From positions 1-64,000 of the forward strand of contig CAYNLK010000003.1 in the NCBI GenBank assembly GCA_964398055.1: a stretch of DNA of 64,000 nt, written 5' to 3'. The notes below the pieces were generated by a model. The model was not told the origin of the DNA, ran no database searches, and saw nothing but the letters and a program-made list of their open reading frames with translations. Shown piece by piece: positions 1-7,615 of this stretch. The stretch comes from CAYNLK01 sp964398055. Its GTDB lineage: Bacteria > Chloroflexota > Anaerolineae > 4572-78 > J111. Every line of letters starts with the position of its first letter. The first letter of the stretch is position 1. A program made the position numbers and the translations under genes.

Positions 1-55
1 GTAGAACGCAACCTTCCCAAGGTTGATGTCAGGGGTTCGAATCCCCTTACCCGCT
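1..55 (+). tRNA. tRNA-Gly (CCC anticodon), 5' end cut off
   Basis: The 3' part of a tRNA is visible. The anticodon arm has a 5-bp stem CAACC/GGTTG closing the 7-base loop TTCCCAA, which places anticodon CCC. The T arm is AGGGG-TTCGAAT-CCCCT. The acceptor 3' strand TACCCGC is followed by discriminator T at base 55, usual for glycine tRNAs. CCA is not encoded. The D arm and acceptor 5' strand lie outside the window. Confidence 0.93.
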
Positions 56-173
56 TTCTGTTAAATTATATGCATTTGGAATGAGGTGGGCTATAGTTTG
101 GCCCACTTCTATTTTGTCCACCGTTCTCTTCACCAGTTACCTGCTCCGATACAGTTGAAAGTACAAGGGAACA

Positions 174-566
174 ATGAATCACCCCTCAAAAACCTGTCCC
201 TACTGTGAAAGCCAGGTTTCACCAGCGGCCCGATTTTGTAGCTCGTGCGGCCGGCCGGTAGTGGTTTCCGAAAACGATCAAACCATTGTCATCCCCCGTC
301 GGCCGTCGGCGTCAGCCTATTCCCCGCCTGTCCAACCGTCGCCCCCGCCAGCCTCTCCCCAAAAACGCCGGCGGCCGTGGTTGCCGCTACTGGCTATTAC
401 CCTGGCGGTTATTTACTGCCTGGGCGTTTTTGGGGTGGGTGGATTATTGGGCCTGCGCGGGGGATGGACCTTACCTGGCCGGGCCACAACGGCTCCAGCC
501 GAATTCGATTTGGAGTTGTTGCTCTCAGAAACCCTGCAACCCTCTGACCAATCCCAAACCGTATGA
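174..566 (+). CDS. Zinc-ribbon, single-membrane-span protein, N-terminal part (frame breaks near 566)
   Basis: The 130-residue reading frame starts with a double CxxC zinc ribbon (CPYC at residues 9-12, CSSC at 22-25), as in the zinc_ribbon_2 type of domain. A Pro-rich linker, a basic patch (KRRR) and one hydrophobic segment at about 69-94 follow. The frame stops at 566, only about 20 residues beyond the membrane span. The coding signal resumes in the +1 frame (577-1680) with a long extracellular-looking region. The parts fit one membrane-anchored protein with a cytoplasmic zinc ribbon, split by a single frame change. A short separate gene is possible. No enzymatic function is suggested. Confidence 0.7.
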   Translation: MNHPSKTCPYCESQVSPAARFCSSCGRPVVVSENDQTIVIPRRPSASAYSPPVQPSPPPASPQKRRRPWLPLLAITLAVIYCLGVFGVGGLLGLRGGWTLPGRATTAPAEFDLELLLSETLQPSDQSQTV

Positions 567-576
567 CCCGCTGCTG

Positions 577-1680
577 ATGGTGGAAGAGGAGGACATTGCC
601 ACCGATTGGGACGTAACGCTGCACCTGACCGAGTGGCTGGGCGGGCGCAACCGCATGGAGGCGGCCTATCGGGAGTTTGCCGGCTATCTACTCTTTAACA
701 CCGGCGGCCCCTTACCCGTCACCGAGACTAAAGTTCCGGCCGAAGCCGCGGCCCAATGGTCATTCCTCAAGCTAAATGATACGGAAACCTCTTCGCAATC
801 ATTCGCCCTGCCGGCTCGTTATACGGCCAAACTGTGGGGGGTAGTGGTTGAGGTTGACCCGGCCGAGGCCTCACGCCTGGTTTCGGTGAGCGGGGCCGGC
901 AGTTGGCCGCAGAATGTTACGGCCCACATTTTTGTTTTGCCCGGCGACATGCGGGTCAACCTGGGCTATGGGCAGGCCCCGCCGCCGCTGGCCAGTTATA
1001 GCGGCGGCCAACCGGTTCAGGTCAACGTCAGTCCGGGCGCCGGCTTTTACGTACTGGTTATGAACGCCGGCGATCAGTCCCAGCAGGTCTCACTGAAAAT
1101 AACGGCGGCAGGTAAAGGACCCACGGCTACACCCTCTGAGAACGTACAGGGGAAATGGGTTTTAACCGATAAAATTGTGCAAACGCCCAACCTCTCTGGC
1201 TGGACCGGTTGCCCCATTCAGTCGGATTTCACCACCATCTCAGCCCGTTTGACCTGGCCGCAACAAGCTTGCAGTTGCCCGGTGGTCACTTTTACCAATG
1301 CCTGGCCAGAACTGCCCGACCAATTGGAACCGGGCCAATCCGTCCCTATCGAAATGAGCGCCCATTGGACGGTGGCCCCCGGCTGTGATGAGAAGGATTA
1401 TGTAGGGATGCGGACCATTATCAATTTTACGCAACACTGGCAAGGTTATAATATTGAGGCAAAACAGATAAACAACGGCGGCCAAACCCACCAGCCTCCG
1501 GCTGCCCCGCTGGTCGAAACCGCCAACCTGATAGGGATACCGCATCCCACAATCTTCTATTACCAGTCCCCCAGTCCCGGCGATACATTTGAAGCTACAT
1601 TTACCATTTCGACCGGCTATGCCAATGAATTTCAAGGGCGGGTTAAATACATTTATACGTTTCAGTCAGAAACCCCATAA
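577..1680 (+). CDS. Extracellular-type protein of unknown function, probable C-terminal part of the preceding zinc-ribbon gene
   Basis: From the ATG at 577 the frame gives 367 residues with no recognised catalytic motif. It looks like beta-rich exported sequence: alternating Val/Thr stretches, NVT and NFT sequons, and a TPS-rich linker at about 185-195 separating two halves. The second half carries several cysteines (about 215, 236, 238, 271). The open frame extends upstream to 286, but there it shadows the zinc-ribbon frame. No Shine-Dalgarno sequence precedes 577, which argues for one gene interrupted by a +1 shift between about 540 and 577 rather than two genes. A sequencing or assembly error cannot be excluded. 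Confidence 0.6.
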   Translation: MVEEEDIATDWDVTLHLTEWLGGRNRMEAAYREFAGYLLFNTGGPLPVTETKVPAEAAAQWSFLKLNDTETSSQSFALPARYTAKLWGVVVEVDPAEASRLVSVSGAGSWPQNVTAHIFVLPGDMRVNLGYGQAPPPLASYSGGQPVQVNVSPGAGFYVLVMNAGDQSQQVSLKITAAGKGPTATPSENVQGKWVLTDKIVQTPNLSGWTGCPIQSDFTTISARLTWPQQACSCPVVTFTNAWPELPDQLEPGQSVPIEMSAHWTVAPGCDEKDYVGMRTIINFTQHWQGYNIEAKQINNGGQTHQPPAAPLVETANLIGIPHPTIFYYQSPSPGDTFEATFTISTGYANEFQGRVKYIYTFQSETP

Positions 1681-1778
1681 ATCAGGCATCCAACTTCTGC
1701 CAGAGTTGCAGGCCGCCTCTGCGTTGCAGTCAATGTGTTTGCGAACCGTGCAGCCGGCTGCATACAACCAGTTCTGGC

Positions 1779-4004
1779 TTAACTTATCCGGCGGCGGACT
1801 TCCACCACGTTGGGCAACTGGGAAATGAGGGCCAATACCCGGCTGAGTTGATCGATATTGGCAATCTCCAGGGTGGCCGAAACCAGGGCTTTGTTTTCCC
1901 TTTTCCTGGTAATGACATGAACGGCGCTCATGTTGATCCGCTCATTAGCCACAATCGCCGTGATATCGTGCAACAAGCGGGGCCGATCAAACGCTTCGAT
2001 TTGCACATCGATGGGGTAAGTGGCATCGTTTTGGGTATCCCAATCTACGGCGATAAGCCGCCCCGGCTCTCGCTCAGTCAAACGCAGCACATTGGGGCAG
2101 TCGCGGCGGTGGATGGTAACTCCCCGACCGCGCGTAATGTACCCCACAATCGCGTCGTCGCCCGGCACCGGCCGGCAGCATTGGGCCAGGTGGGTCAGCA
2201 GATTGCCCACCCCCTGGATCTTCATCCCGCTCGGTTCGGTCGTCAGCCGGGATGAGGGCTGAACTGGCAGTTCCCATTCAGCCGGCTCAGGCGGATGAGC
2301 CACCTCGACAATATCATTGATGGCGTTGACAATTTGGGTGGTGCTGATGTCGCTCCGGCCCAGGGCGGCCAAGAAGTCGTCAACCTTGTTGAAGTTGAAA
2401 ACCTGGGCCAGCCTCTCGTAGTTGATTTCAGCAATACCCAGCCGGTGCAGTTCCTTATCAAGGATGGCCCGGCCGTTAGAGACATTCTCCTCATAATTTT
2501 GATGCCTGAACCAATGCCGTACTTTGGACCTGGCCCGCGAAGTCTTCAGATAACCCAGGTTCGGATTCAACCAATCCCGGCTGGGACCCCCTCGTTTGGC
2601 GGTTAAGATTTCAACCTGCTCGCCGTTTTTCAATTCGTAATTTAGGGAAACAATTCGGCCGTTTACTTTGGCGCCGCGGCAACGATGGCCCACCTCGGTG
2701 TGAATGTAATAGGCAAAATCGATCGGCGTTGCCCCGGCAGGTAAATCAATGGCATCGCCCTGGGGGGTCAGAACATGGACTCGATCCTGAAATACCTCAG
2801 CCTTCAACTGGTCGATGAATTCACTGGCGTCAGCAACCTCTTCCTTCCACTCCATCAACTGGCGCAACCAGGCAATCTTCTGGTCAAAACTGACATCAAA
2901 TTTGGAACCTTCTTTGTAGCGCCAATGGGCCGCCACACCCAGCTCAGCATCCTGATGCATCTCAAACGTGCGGATCTGGACCTCAATGGTTTTTCCCTCC
3001 GGGCCAAATAACGCAGTATGGAGCGACCGATACAAATTATCCTTGGGTGTGGCAATGTAGTCATCAAATTCGCCGGGGATCGGTCGCCAGAGGGTGTGCA
3101 CAATGCCCAGGGTGGCATAACAATCCTCAACTGTTTCAACCAACACCCGCACCGCCCGCACATCGTAAATCTGGTCAAAGTCAACACCTTTGCGCTTCAT
3201 TTTGCGCCAGATGCCGTAAATGTGCTTGGGCCGGCCGGTGACTTCAGCCCGGATATCTCGTTTGGCTAACTCTTCTTTCAGTTTATCCACCACCTGAGCG
3301 ATGTAACGCTCGCGATTGATCCGGCGCTCGTCAACCATCCGGGCTATTTGCTTGTACGTTTCAGGAGAGAGGTATCTGAAGGCCAGATCCTCTAATTCCC
3401 ACTTGATCTGCCAGATACCCAGGCGATTGGCCAGCGGGGCGAAAATATCCAGGGTTTCTTTGGCAATGCGCTTGCGCTTATCTTCTCTGAGGGAGCCAAG
3501 CGTCCGCATATTGTGAGTCCGGTCGGCCAGTTTGATGAGCACAACCCGCACATCATCGACCATAGCCAGCAGCATCTTACGTAAACTTTCAGCCCTGGCT
3601 CGCTCTCGCTTACTCTTCTCGGTCTGACCGCGGAATTCCTGGATCTGGCCCATTTTGGTAACGCCATCAACCAGCTTGGCTACAGTGGGGCCAAATTCCC
3701 GTTCAATTTCTTTGAGGGTCACCTCGGTATCTTCCAACACATCGTGCAAGATAGCCGCTGCCAGAGTTTCATGATCCAACCGCAAATCGGCCAGAATGTT
3801 AGCCACGGCCAGAGAGTGCTGGAAATAAGGTTCGCCTGAAGCTCGAAATTGGCCGTCGTGCGCTTTGAGGGCCACTTCACAGGCCCGACGAATGAACTCA
3901 ATCTCAGCTTTTGACCGGCCGTGAGCAATAGACTCTAACCAAGTCTCATATTCCAGAATATCCTTGCTGGTAAATTCGGAGGCTTTGTCTTTGACAGTGA
4001 CCAT
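1779..4004 (-). CDS. rel: Bifunctional (p)ppGpp synthetase/hydrolase (RelA/SpoT family)
   Basis: This makes and degrades the stringent-response alarmone (p)ppGpp. At 741 residues it has the standard long-Rel architecture. The N-terminal hydrolase has an intact HD...ED motif (HDVLEDT, residues 87-93). The synthetase domain (about 250-365) has GRPKHIYGIWRKM, YRSLHT and EVQIRT. A TGS domain (about 415-475) and a C-terminal ACT domain (about 665-741) follow. The synthetase carries EFDD at 312-315, the acidic EXDD form typical of monofunctional RelA, where bifunctional enzymes usually have RXKD. It is transcribed alone; a promoter with two operator-like sites lies about 160 bases upstream. The SD at the ATG (4004) is weak (GGGGT). 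Confidence 0.95.
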   Translation of the reverse strand: MVTVKDKASEFTSKDILEYETWLESIAHGRSKAEIEFIRRACEVALKAHDGQFRASGEPYFQHSLAVANILADLRLDHETLAAAILHDVLEDTEVTLKEIEREFGPTVAKLVDGVTKMGQIQEFRGQTEKSKRERARAESLRKMLLAMVDDVRVVLIKLADRTHNMRTLGSLREDKRKRIAKETLDIFAPLANRLGIWQIKWELEDLAFRYLSPETYKQIARMVDERRINRERYIAQVVDKLKEELAKRDIRAEVTGRPKHIYGIWRKMKRKGVDFDQIYDVRAVRVLVETVEDCYATLGIVHTLWRPIPGEFDDYIATPKDNLYRSLHTALFGPEGKTIEVQIRTFEMHQDAELGVAAHWRYKEGSKFDVSFDQKIAWLRQLMEWKEEVADASEFIDQLKAEVFQDRVHVLTPQGDAIDLPAGATPIDFAYYIHTEVGHRCRGAKVNGRIVSLNYELKNGEQVEILTAKRGGPSRDWLNPNLGYLKTSRARSKVRHWFRHQNYEENVSNGRAILDKELHRLGIAEINYERLAQVFNFNKVDDFLAALGRSDISTTQIVNAINDIVEVAHPPEPAEWELPVQPSSRLTTEPSGMKIQGVGNLLTHLAQCCRPVPGDDAIVGYITRGRGVTIHRRDCPNVLRLTEREPGRLIAVDWDTQNDATYPIDVQIEAFDRPRLLHDITAIVANERINMSAVHVITRKRENKALVSATLEIANIDQLSRVLALISQLPNVVEVRRRIS

Positions 4005-4151
4005 ACCCCAATTGTCGTCCCGGTAATTTCAGAAGATTGATTTTTGATAAGTATACTCAACACACTCTTATTAAGCAATGGGGTTTGCCAGGAAATTGGT
4101 TAAAACCTTGACGCCAGCAGGCCCTTTGAACGCCAATACACCCCAGCCACA

Positions 4152-4196
4152 AGTGACAAATGTCACTATTTTAAAATGACAAATGGCACTATACAA
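4152..4196 (-). promoter_or_regulatory. Putative rel promoter overlapped by two operator-like sites
   Basis: On the minus strand TTGTAT (4196-4191) and TAAAAT (4173-4168) are separated by 17 bases, a good sigma-70 promoter aimed at rel. A perfect 16-base palindrome AGTGACAAATGTCACT covers 4152-4167, just after the -10 box at the expected start site. A second imperfect copy, TGACAAATGGCACT (4177-4190), fills the spacer. The centres are 23 bases apart. This is the geometry expected for repression by a dimeric regulator. The palindrome's shape suits a NarL-type regulator, but the factor cannot be named from sequence. Confidence 0.5.
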
Positions 4197-4279
4197 AAAG
4201 TTCCTTGGTGTGGTATCCTATTTTTTGCAGCATCGGACAGAGACAAGAGGATAATCTCCTTTTGACTCTCCTCCTCGAG

Positions 4280-4312
4280 CCGGCAGGTACCCCCCCTACC
4301 TGCCGGTTTTTT
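4280..4312 (+). terminator. Intrinsic terminator with no plus-strand gene upstream
   Basis: A 10-bp perfect stem, CCGGCAGGTA (4280-4289) with TACCTGCCGG (4297-4306), has a C-rich loop and runs into six T on the plus strand. The reverse strand has A residues before it but no T tract after it. No plus-strand gene lies between the rel start and this point. The 4005-4336 gap otherwise holds the rel promoter/operator region and about 80 bases without a reading frame. Confidence 0.7.
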
Positions 4313-4336
4313 ATTTGCCTTGGTCAATTGCTATCC

Positions 4337-4702
4337 TTATTTTGATGACCAAACCTCCAGCCGGTAGCCCTCAGGATCATAAAAGTAAAAGACGCAAGCG
4401 CCCCAAACCTCTTTGATCGGCCCCACCGCGATACCGTTATGCTTTAACATCTGCCAGGCTTCAGCCGCGTTCTCCACTCTCAAGGTCAGCGTTAGACCGG
4501 CGCCCTGGCTGCTTTTGATTGTGGCTCTAGTTGCGTCAGCCACACTCAGATAGGCTGACTGGCCGAGCTGAAATTCTACAAACCAATCAGAGCTAAAATT
4601 AACCGGTAGCTTCAGCCAGTTTTGATAAAACTCAACCGTCTCTTGCCACTTGTTACAGTACAAAATGGTGTTGATACTGCTGATTGACAACCAATCCGTC
4701 AT
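4337..4702 (-). CDS. VOC (glyoxalase/bleomycin-resistance) family protein
   Basis: At 121 residues this is the usual size of a one-module vicinal-oxygen-chelate protein. Typical features are the N-terminal 'NTILYCNKWQETVEFYQNWL' pattern (beta strand, then the helix after W/F-Y), a second half with 'VGPIKEVWG' and the closing 'FYFYDPEGYRLEVW' motif. The Glu in the last motif fits a metal ligand. The usual first His is not evident, so metal use is uncertain. Substrate cannot be read from sequence. A good SD (GGAGAAGAAC) precedes the ATG at 4702. It is single and divergent from the pentapeptide gene. Confidence 0.85.
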   Translation of the reverse strand: MTDWLSISSINTILYCNKWQETVEFYQNWLKLPVNFSSDWFVEFQLGQSAYLSVADATRATIKSSQGAGLTLTLRVENAAEAWQMLKHNGIAVGPIKEVWGACVFYFYDPEGYRLEVWSSK

Positions 4703-4730
4703 GTTCTTCTCCGTGAAATTATTGAATGAC

Positions 4731-4758
4731 TTGCAATTGAAACCAGGAATGTTATAAT
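4731..4758 (+). promoter_or_regulatory. Sigma-70-like promoter for the pentapeptide-truD pair
   Basis: TTGCAA (4731-4736) and a perfect TATAAT (4753-4758) are separated by 16 bases. The expected start site near 4765 leaves a leader of about 48 bases before the ATG at 4813, which has an AGGAGA-type ribosome site upstream. Confidence 0.65.
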
Positions 4759-4812
4759 CGAGCTATAGTAATCTTACCACACGCCCGGTTACTTCCAGGA
4801 GAACGAGAGCAG

Positions 4813-5322
4813 ATGAAAACCAAAACCGTAGAAGAAATTCTCAGGCGGTATAAAAGAGGGGATAAAGAGTTTAAGCAAGTGACGGTTGAGGGAGGCGATT
4901 TTTCAAAAACCAGGTTGGCTGGCATCATTTTTGAAGGCGCCAACCTGGCCCATTGCAACTTTGAAAAGTCTATTTTGCAGCGGGCCAACTTGAGCGCCGC
5001 CAATCTACGGGGAGCCAACTTTAAAGGAGCCAATCTGGCCAAAGCAAATTTGAAAGGCACTGATTTGAGGGGTGCAATTTTGCGCGCCGCCAATCTTAGC
5101 GGTGCCGATTTGCGCTGGGCCAATCTGGAAGGAGTTGATCTGAGCAGTTCAATCATTGCGGGCGCTAATTTTGACGGCACTAATCTCAAAAATGCCTCCT
5201 TGAAAAATGCTGACCCCGGCAAATTATGGTGGAAAGCTAACCTGGCCGAGGCCAGGTTGGATAGCACCACCCTGCCTGACGGAACTGTTTTTGGTCAAGC
5301 CATGATCAGCCCCAAAGAATGA
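4813..5322 (+). CDS. Pentapeptide repeat protein
   Basis: From about residue 35 to 150 the 169-residue protein is a run of A(N/D)LXX pentapeptides (for example ANLSA, ANLRG, ANFKG, ADLRW), which fold as a right-handed quadrilateral beta-helix. The N-terminal 30 residues are charged and helical. There is no signal peptide or membrane span, so it is cytoplasmic. Some family members mimic DNA and protect gyrase, but nothing here shows such a role. Its stop overlaps the truD start (ATGA at 5319-5322), indicating translational coupling. Confidence 0.9.
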   Translation: MKTKTVEEILRRYKRGDKEFKQVTVEGGDFSKTRLAGIIFEGANLAHCNFEKSILQRANLSAANLRGANFKGANLAKANLKGTDLRGAILRAANLSGADLRWANLEGVDLSSSIIAGANFDGTNLKNASLKNADPGKLWWKANLAEARLDSTTLPDGTVFGQAMISPKE

Positions 5323-6533
5323 GAGGTGTCTGGCCAGATATGGAGCTACCCTATCTTACGGCAGATCAGCCCGGCATTGGTGGACGGCTAAAAAGCGAGC
5401 CGGAAGATTTTTTGGTTGAAGAAATCCCCTTGTATCCTCCCAGTGGTGAGGGCCAGCACCTTTACGTGGAAATCGAAAAACGGGGCCTGTCTACCTTTGC
5501 GGCCATCAAAAAAATTGCCCAGGCGCTCCGTGTGCCGCCCGTGGCCATTGGCTATGCCGGCCTGAAGGATGCCCAGGCAATAACCCGCCAAACCCTCTCG
5601 ATCAACAACGTTTCTGAAGCAGCTGTTGCCGCCCTGGATTTTCCAAATATCAAAATAATACGGGTCAATCGTCACCGCAACAAGCTCAAGGTCGGTCACC
5701 TGGCCGGCAATCGATTTGTTATCAAGGTGCGCCAGGTTGAAAAGGAAGCATTACCCATCGCTGAGGCCGTGCTGGCCAGGCTGCAGCAACTGGGCGTACC
5801 CAACTATTTTGGCGAACAACGCTTTGGAACGCGCCACAACACCCACCGCCTGGGTGAATGTTTGGTACGCCATAACGCGCCCGAATTTGTTGCTGAATTT
5901 CTGGGACGCCCCCAGCCCTATGAGACAGCCTACATTCAGGCCGTCCGCCGGCTGGTCGACGAAGGTCGCTGGGCCGAGGCCCTGGCCCAATGGCCCGGCA
6001 AATTGGCCGATGAGCAACAGGTTCTCAAAAGCATCATCAAGGCAAACGGCCAACCGGAGATAGCCTTCGATGCACTCAACAAAAAATTAAAGAGCCTGTT
6101 TGTATCAGCCTTTCAGTCGCAGCTATTTAATCAGCTGTTAGCCGAACGACTCACATCGCTAGATCGGCTTGAACCGGGTGATGTGGCCTACATTCACGGT
6201 AAAGGGGCCTGTTTTATCGTGCGCGATGTGGCAGTTGAACAACCACGAGCCGACAGGTTGGAGATCAGTCCCTCGGGGCCGCTATTTGGCCCTGATATGT
6301 TGCTGGCCGAGGGAGAACCGGGCCGTCGGGAGAGCGCTTTACTGGCCGAACAGGGCCTAACCTTAAACGCTTTTGACATAGCCGGCGTAAGAATCCGGGG
6401 GGCGCGGCGACCTTACCGGTTCAAACTCAAAGATGCCACCGCCTGGTGGGACGATGGTCTGATGGTCTCTTTTCAATTGGAACCCGGCGCCTATGCTACT
6501 ACCGTGATGGCCGAAATTATGAAAAATCGTTAG
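5319..6533 (+). CDS. truD: tRNA pseudouridine(13) synthase TruD
   Basis: This isomerises uridine to pseudouridine at position 13 of tRNA. The family signature with the catalytic aspartate is clear (GYAGLKDAQA, Asp84), followed by NRF(V/I)I ('GNRFVIKVRQ'), 'PNYFGEQRFG' and the C-terminal 'RRPYRF'. At 404 residues it is slightly longer than E. coli TruD. The ATG at 5319 overlaps the preceding stop; an internal ATG at 5340 is an alternative start that keeps the whole domain. A bidirectional terminator follows. Confidence 0.95.
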   Translation: MRGVWPDMELPYLTADQPGIGGRLKSEPEDFLVEEIPLYPPSGEGQHLYVEIEKRGLSTFAAIKKIAQALRVPPVAIGYAGLKDAQAITRQTLSINNVSEAAVAALDFPNIKIIRVNRHRNKLKVGHLAGNRFVIKVRQVEKEALPIAEAVLARLQQLGVPNYFGEQRFGTRHNTHRLGECLVRHNAPEFVAEFLGRPQPYETAYIQAVRRLVDEGRWAEALAQWPGKLADEQQVLKSIIKANGQPEIAFDALNKKLKSLFVSAFQSQLFNQLLAERLTSLDRLEPGDVAYIHGKGACFIVRDVAVEQPRADRLEISPSGPLFGPDMLLAEGEPGRRESALLAEQGLTLNAFDIAGVRIRGARRPYRFKLKDATAWWDDGLMVSFQLEPGAYATTVMAEIMKNR

Positions 6534-6551
6534 CCAGAACTCCAGCAACAA

Positions 6552-6584
6552 AAAAGCCACACGGCGTGTTTCGGTGTGGCTTTT
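6552..6584. terminator. Bidirectional terminator between convergent truD and the STAS gene
   Basis: AAAAGCCACAC (6552-6562) pairs perfectly with GTGTGGCTTTT (6574-6584) around an 11-base loop. The A and T runs at its two ends let it work for both strands. Confidence 0.85.
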
Positions 6585-6609
6585 GGTGAACCATTGTCTC
6601 AATCAACGC

Positions 6610-6975
6610 TCAAGAGGCGCTGCCTCCCCCATTGAGTGAGGCCAGGGCATCATCAACGGTGGGATGAAGGTCGGCATATTGGGTAAGGCCGACCATACGG
6701 AAAATCTTTTGAAAATGGGCGCTTAAGCCGGTCATAAGGAGTTTTTGATCTCGTTTGCGGGCTTCGGTGACAACTCCAATCAGTATGGCAATACCGGCGC
6801 TATTGATATAATCATTCTCACGAAAGTTGAAAATAATATTGACTGCGCCATTCGACGAGGCGCTTTGGTAGGCTTGATTGATCGCATCTTCGGCAAAAGT
6901 CGTTACATCTCCGACCAAGTCGATGACGGCTGCATCTTTTTCCCAGCGAACTGAGACTTGGATTTCATCACTCAT
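6610..6975 (-). CDS. STAS-domain anti-sigma factor antagonist (SpoIIAA/RsbV type)
   Basis: This 121-residue single STAS domain has the conserved phosphorylation loop DYINSAGIAIL, with Ser59 as the expected phospho-acceptor. Such proteins, when dephosphorylated, bind an anti-sigma kinase and free its target. The gene lies 44 bases downstream of the RsbW-like kinase gene in the same direction, the classical partner-switching pair. The C-terminus is a short Gly/Ser tail. No sigma factor is adjacent, so the output may be something other than sigma. A SpoIIE-type phosphatase that could dephosphorylate it lies at 30.3-34 kb. Confidence 0.92.
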   Translation of the reverse strand: MSDEIQVSVRWEKDAAVIDLVGDVTTFAEDAINQAYQSASSNGAVNIIFNFRENDYINSAGIAILIGVVTEARKRDQKLLMTGLSAHFQKIFRMVGLTQYADLHPTVDDALASLNGGGSAS

Positions 6976-7019
6976 TGGCTTTGCCTCCCTAATATTACCT
7001 GATGTCTCATCATCAGAAT

Positions 7020-7478
7020 CTATTTTTCGTCGCCGACCCGGTAGATGACCATCCGAAACTGATTGCCCTCATCCTCACCATCAGTTTCAACAAAACCGGC
7101 TTCGTCTACCAGCTCTTGAATAATATAGAGCCCCATTCCCCCTAAACGCTGCTCACCAGCCACCATGCCCTGAATATCGGGAATGTTAAGAAGATCTGAG
7201 GGTGGGGCGCCTGTGGCGCCGGGATCCTTGATGAGGATATCAAGTTTTTCTTCGTCTGCAGTCAGGATGACCACTACCTTCATCCGGGCATCGGCCCCAC
7301 TTCCGTAACGAATGGCGTTGGTACAGGCTTCGCTGATGGCGGTTTTAATATCCTCGATTTTGTCTTCCGAAAAGTTCAAACGGCGAGCCACCGTAGCAAC
7401 GGCTTCTCTGGCTATCTTTTCGTAACCAAGTTCGCTCGGAATTTTTAGTTCAACCACCCGGCTACTCTGCGGGTACAT
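7020..7478 (-). CDS. Anti-sigma regulatory factor, RsbW-like serine kinase (HATPase_c)
   Basis: This GHKL-type ATPase has the N-box 'SEACTNAIRYG' and the G-box 'GGMGLYIIQELVDE'. It is the kinase partner of the adjacent STAS protein. The ATG at 7478 is chosen because AAGGAGAGG sits just upstream; a TTG at 7496 in the same frame overlaps that ribosome site and is unlikely. The chosen product is 152 residues, normal for RsbW. A promoter with a perfect -10 box lies upstream (7510-7537). The target of inhibition is not visible. Confidence 0.9.
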   Translation of the reverse strand: MYPQSSRVVELKIPSELGYEKIAREAVATVARRLNFSEDKIEDIKTAISEACTNAIRYGSGADARMKVVVILTADEEKLDILIKDPGATGAPPSDLLNIPDIQGMVAGEQRLGGMGLYIIQELVDEAGFVETDGEDEGNQFRMVIYRVGDEK

Positions 7479-7509
7479 AGGCCTCTCCTTAACCAACTAG
7501 AGCTATTAA

Positions 7510-7537
7510 ATTATACCATGAATTCCGGTTATGAAAA
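7510..7537 (-). promoter_or_regulatory. Promoter for the RsbW-like/STAS operon
   Basis: On the minus strand TTTTCA (7537-7532) and a perfect TATAAT (7515-7510) lie 16 bases apart. The -10 is preceded by TGG, an extended -10 element, the same form seen before the sensor kinase at 16.6 kb. The expected leader is about 25 bases. Confidence 0.55.
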
Positions 7538-7615
7538 GTAGGTATTAGAGGCCAGCGTTAAACTTTTACCAAGTTCGTACTTCTTACACTCAAATTACTG
7601 CAACTAATCATCAAC

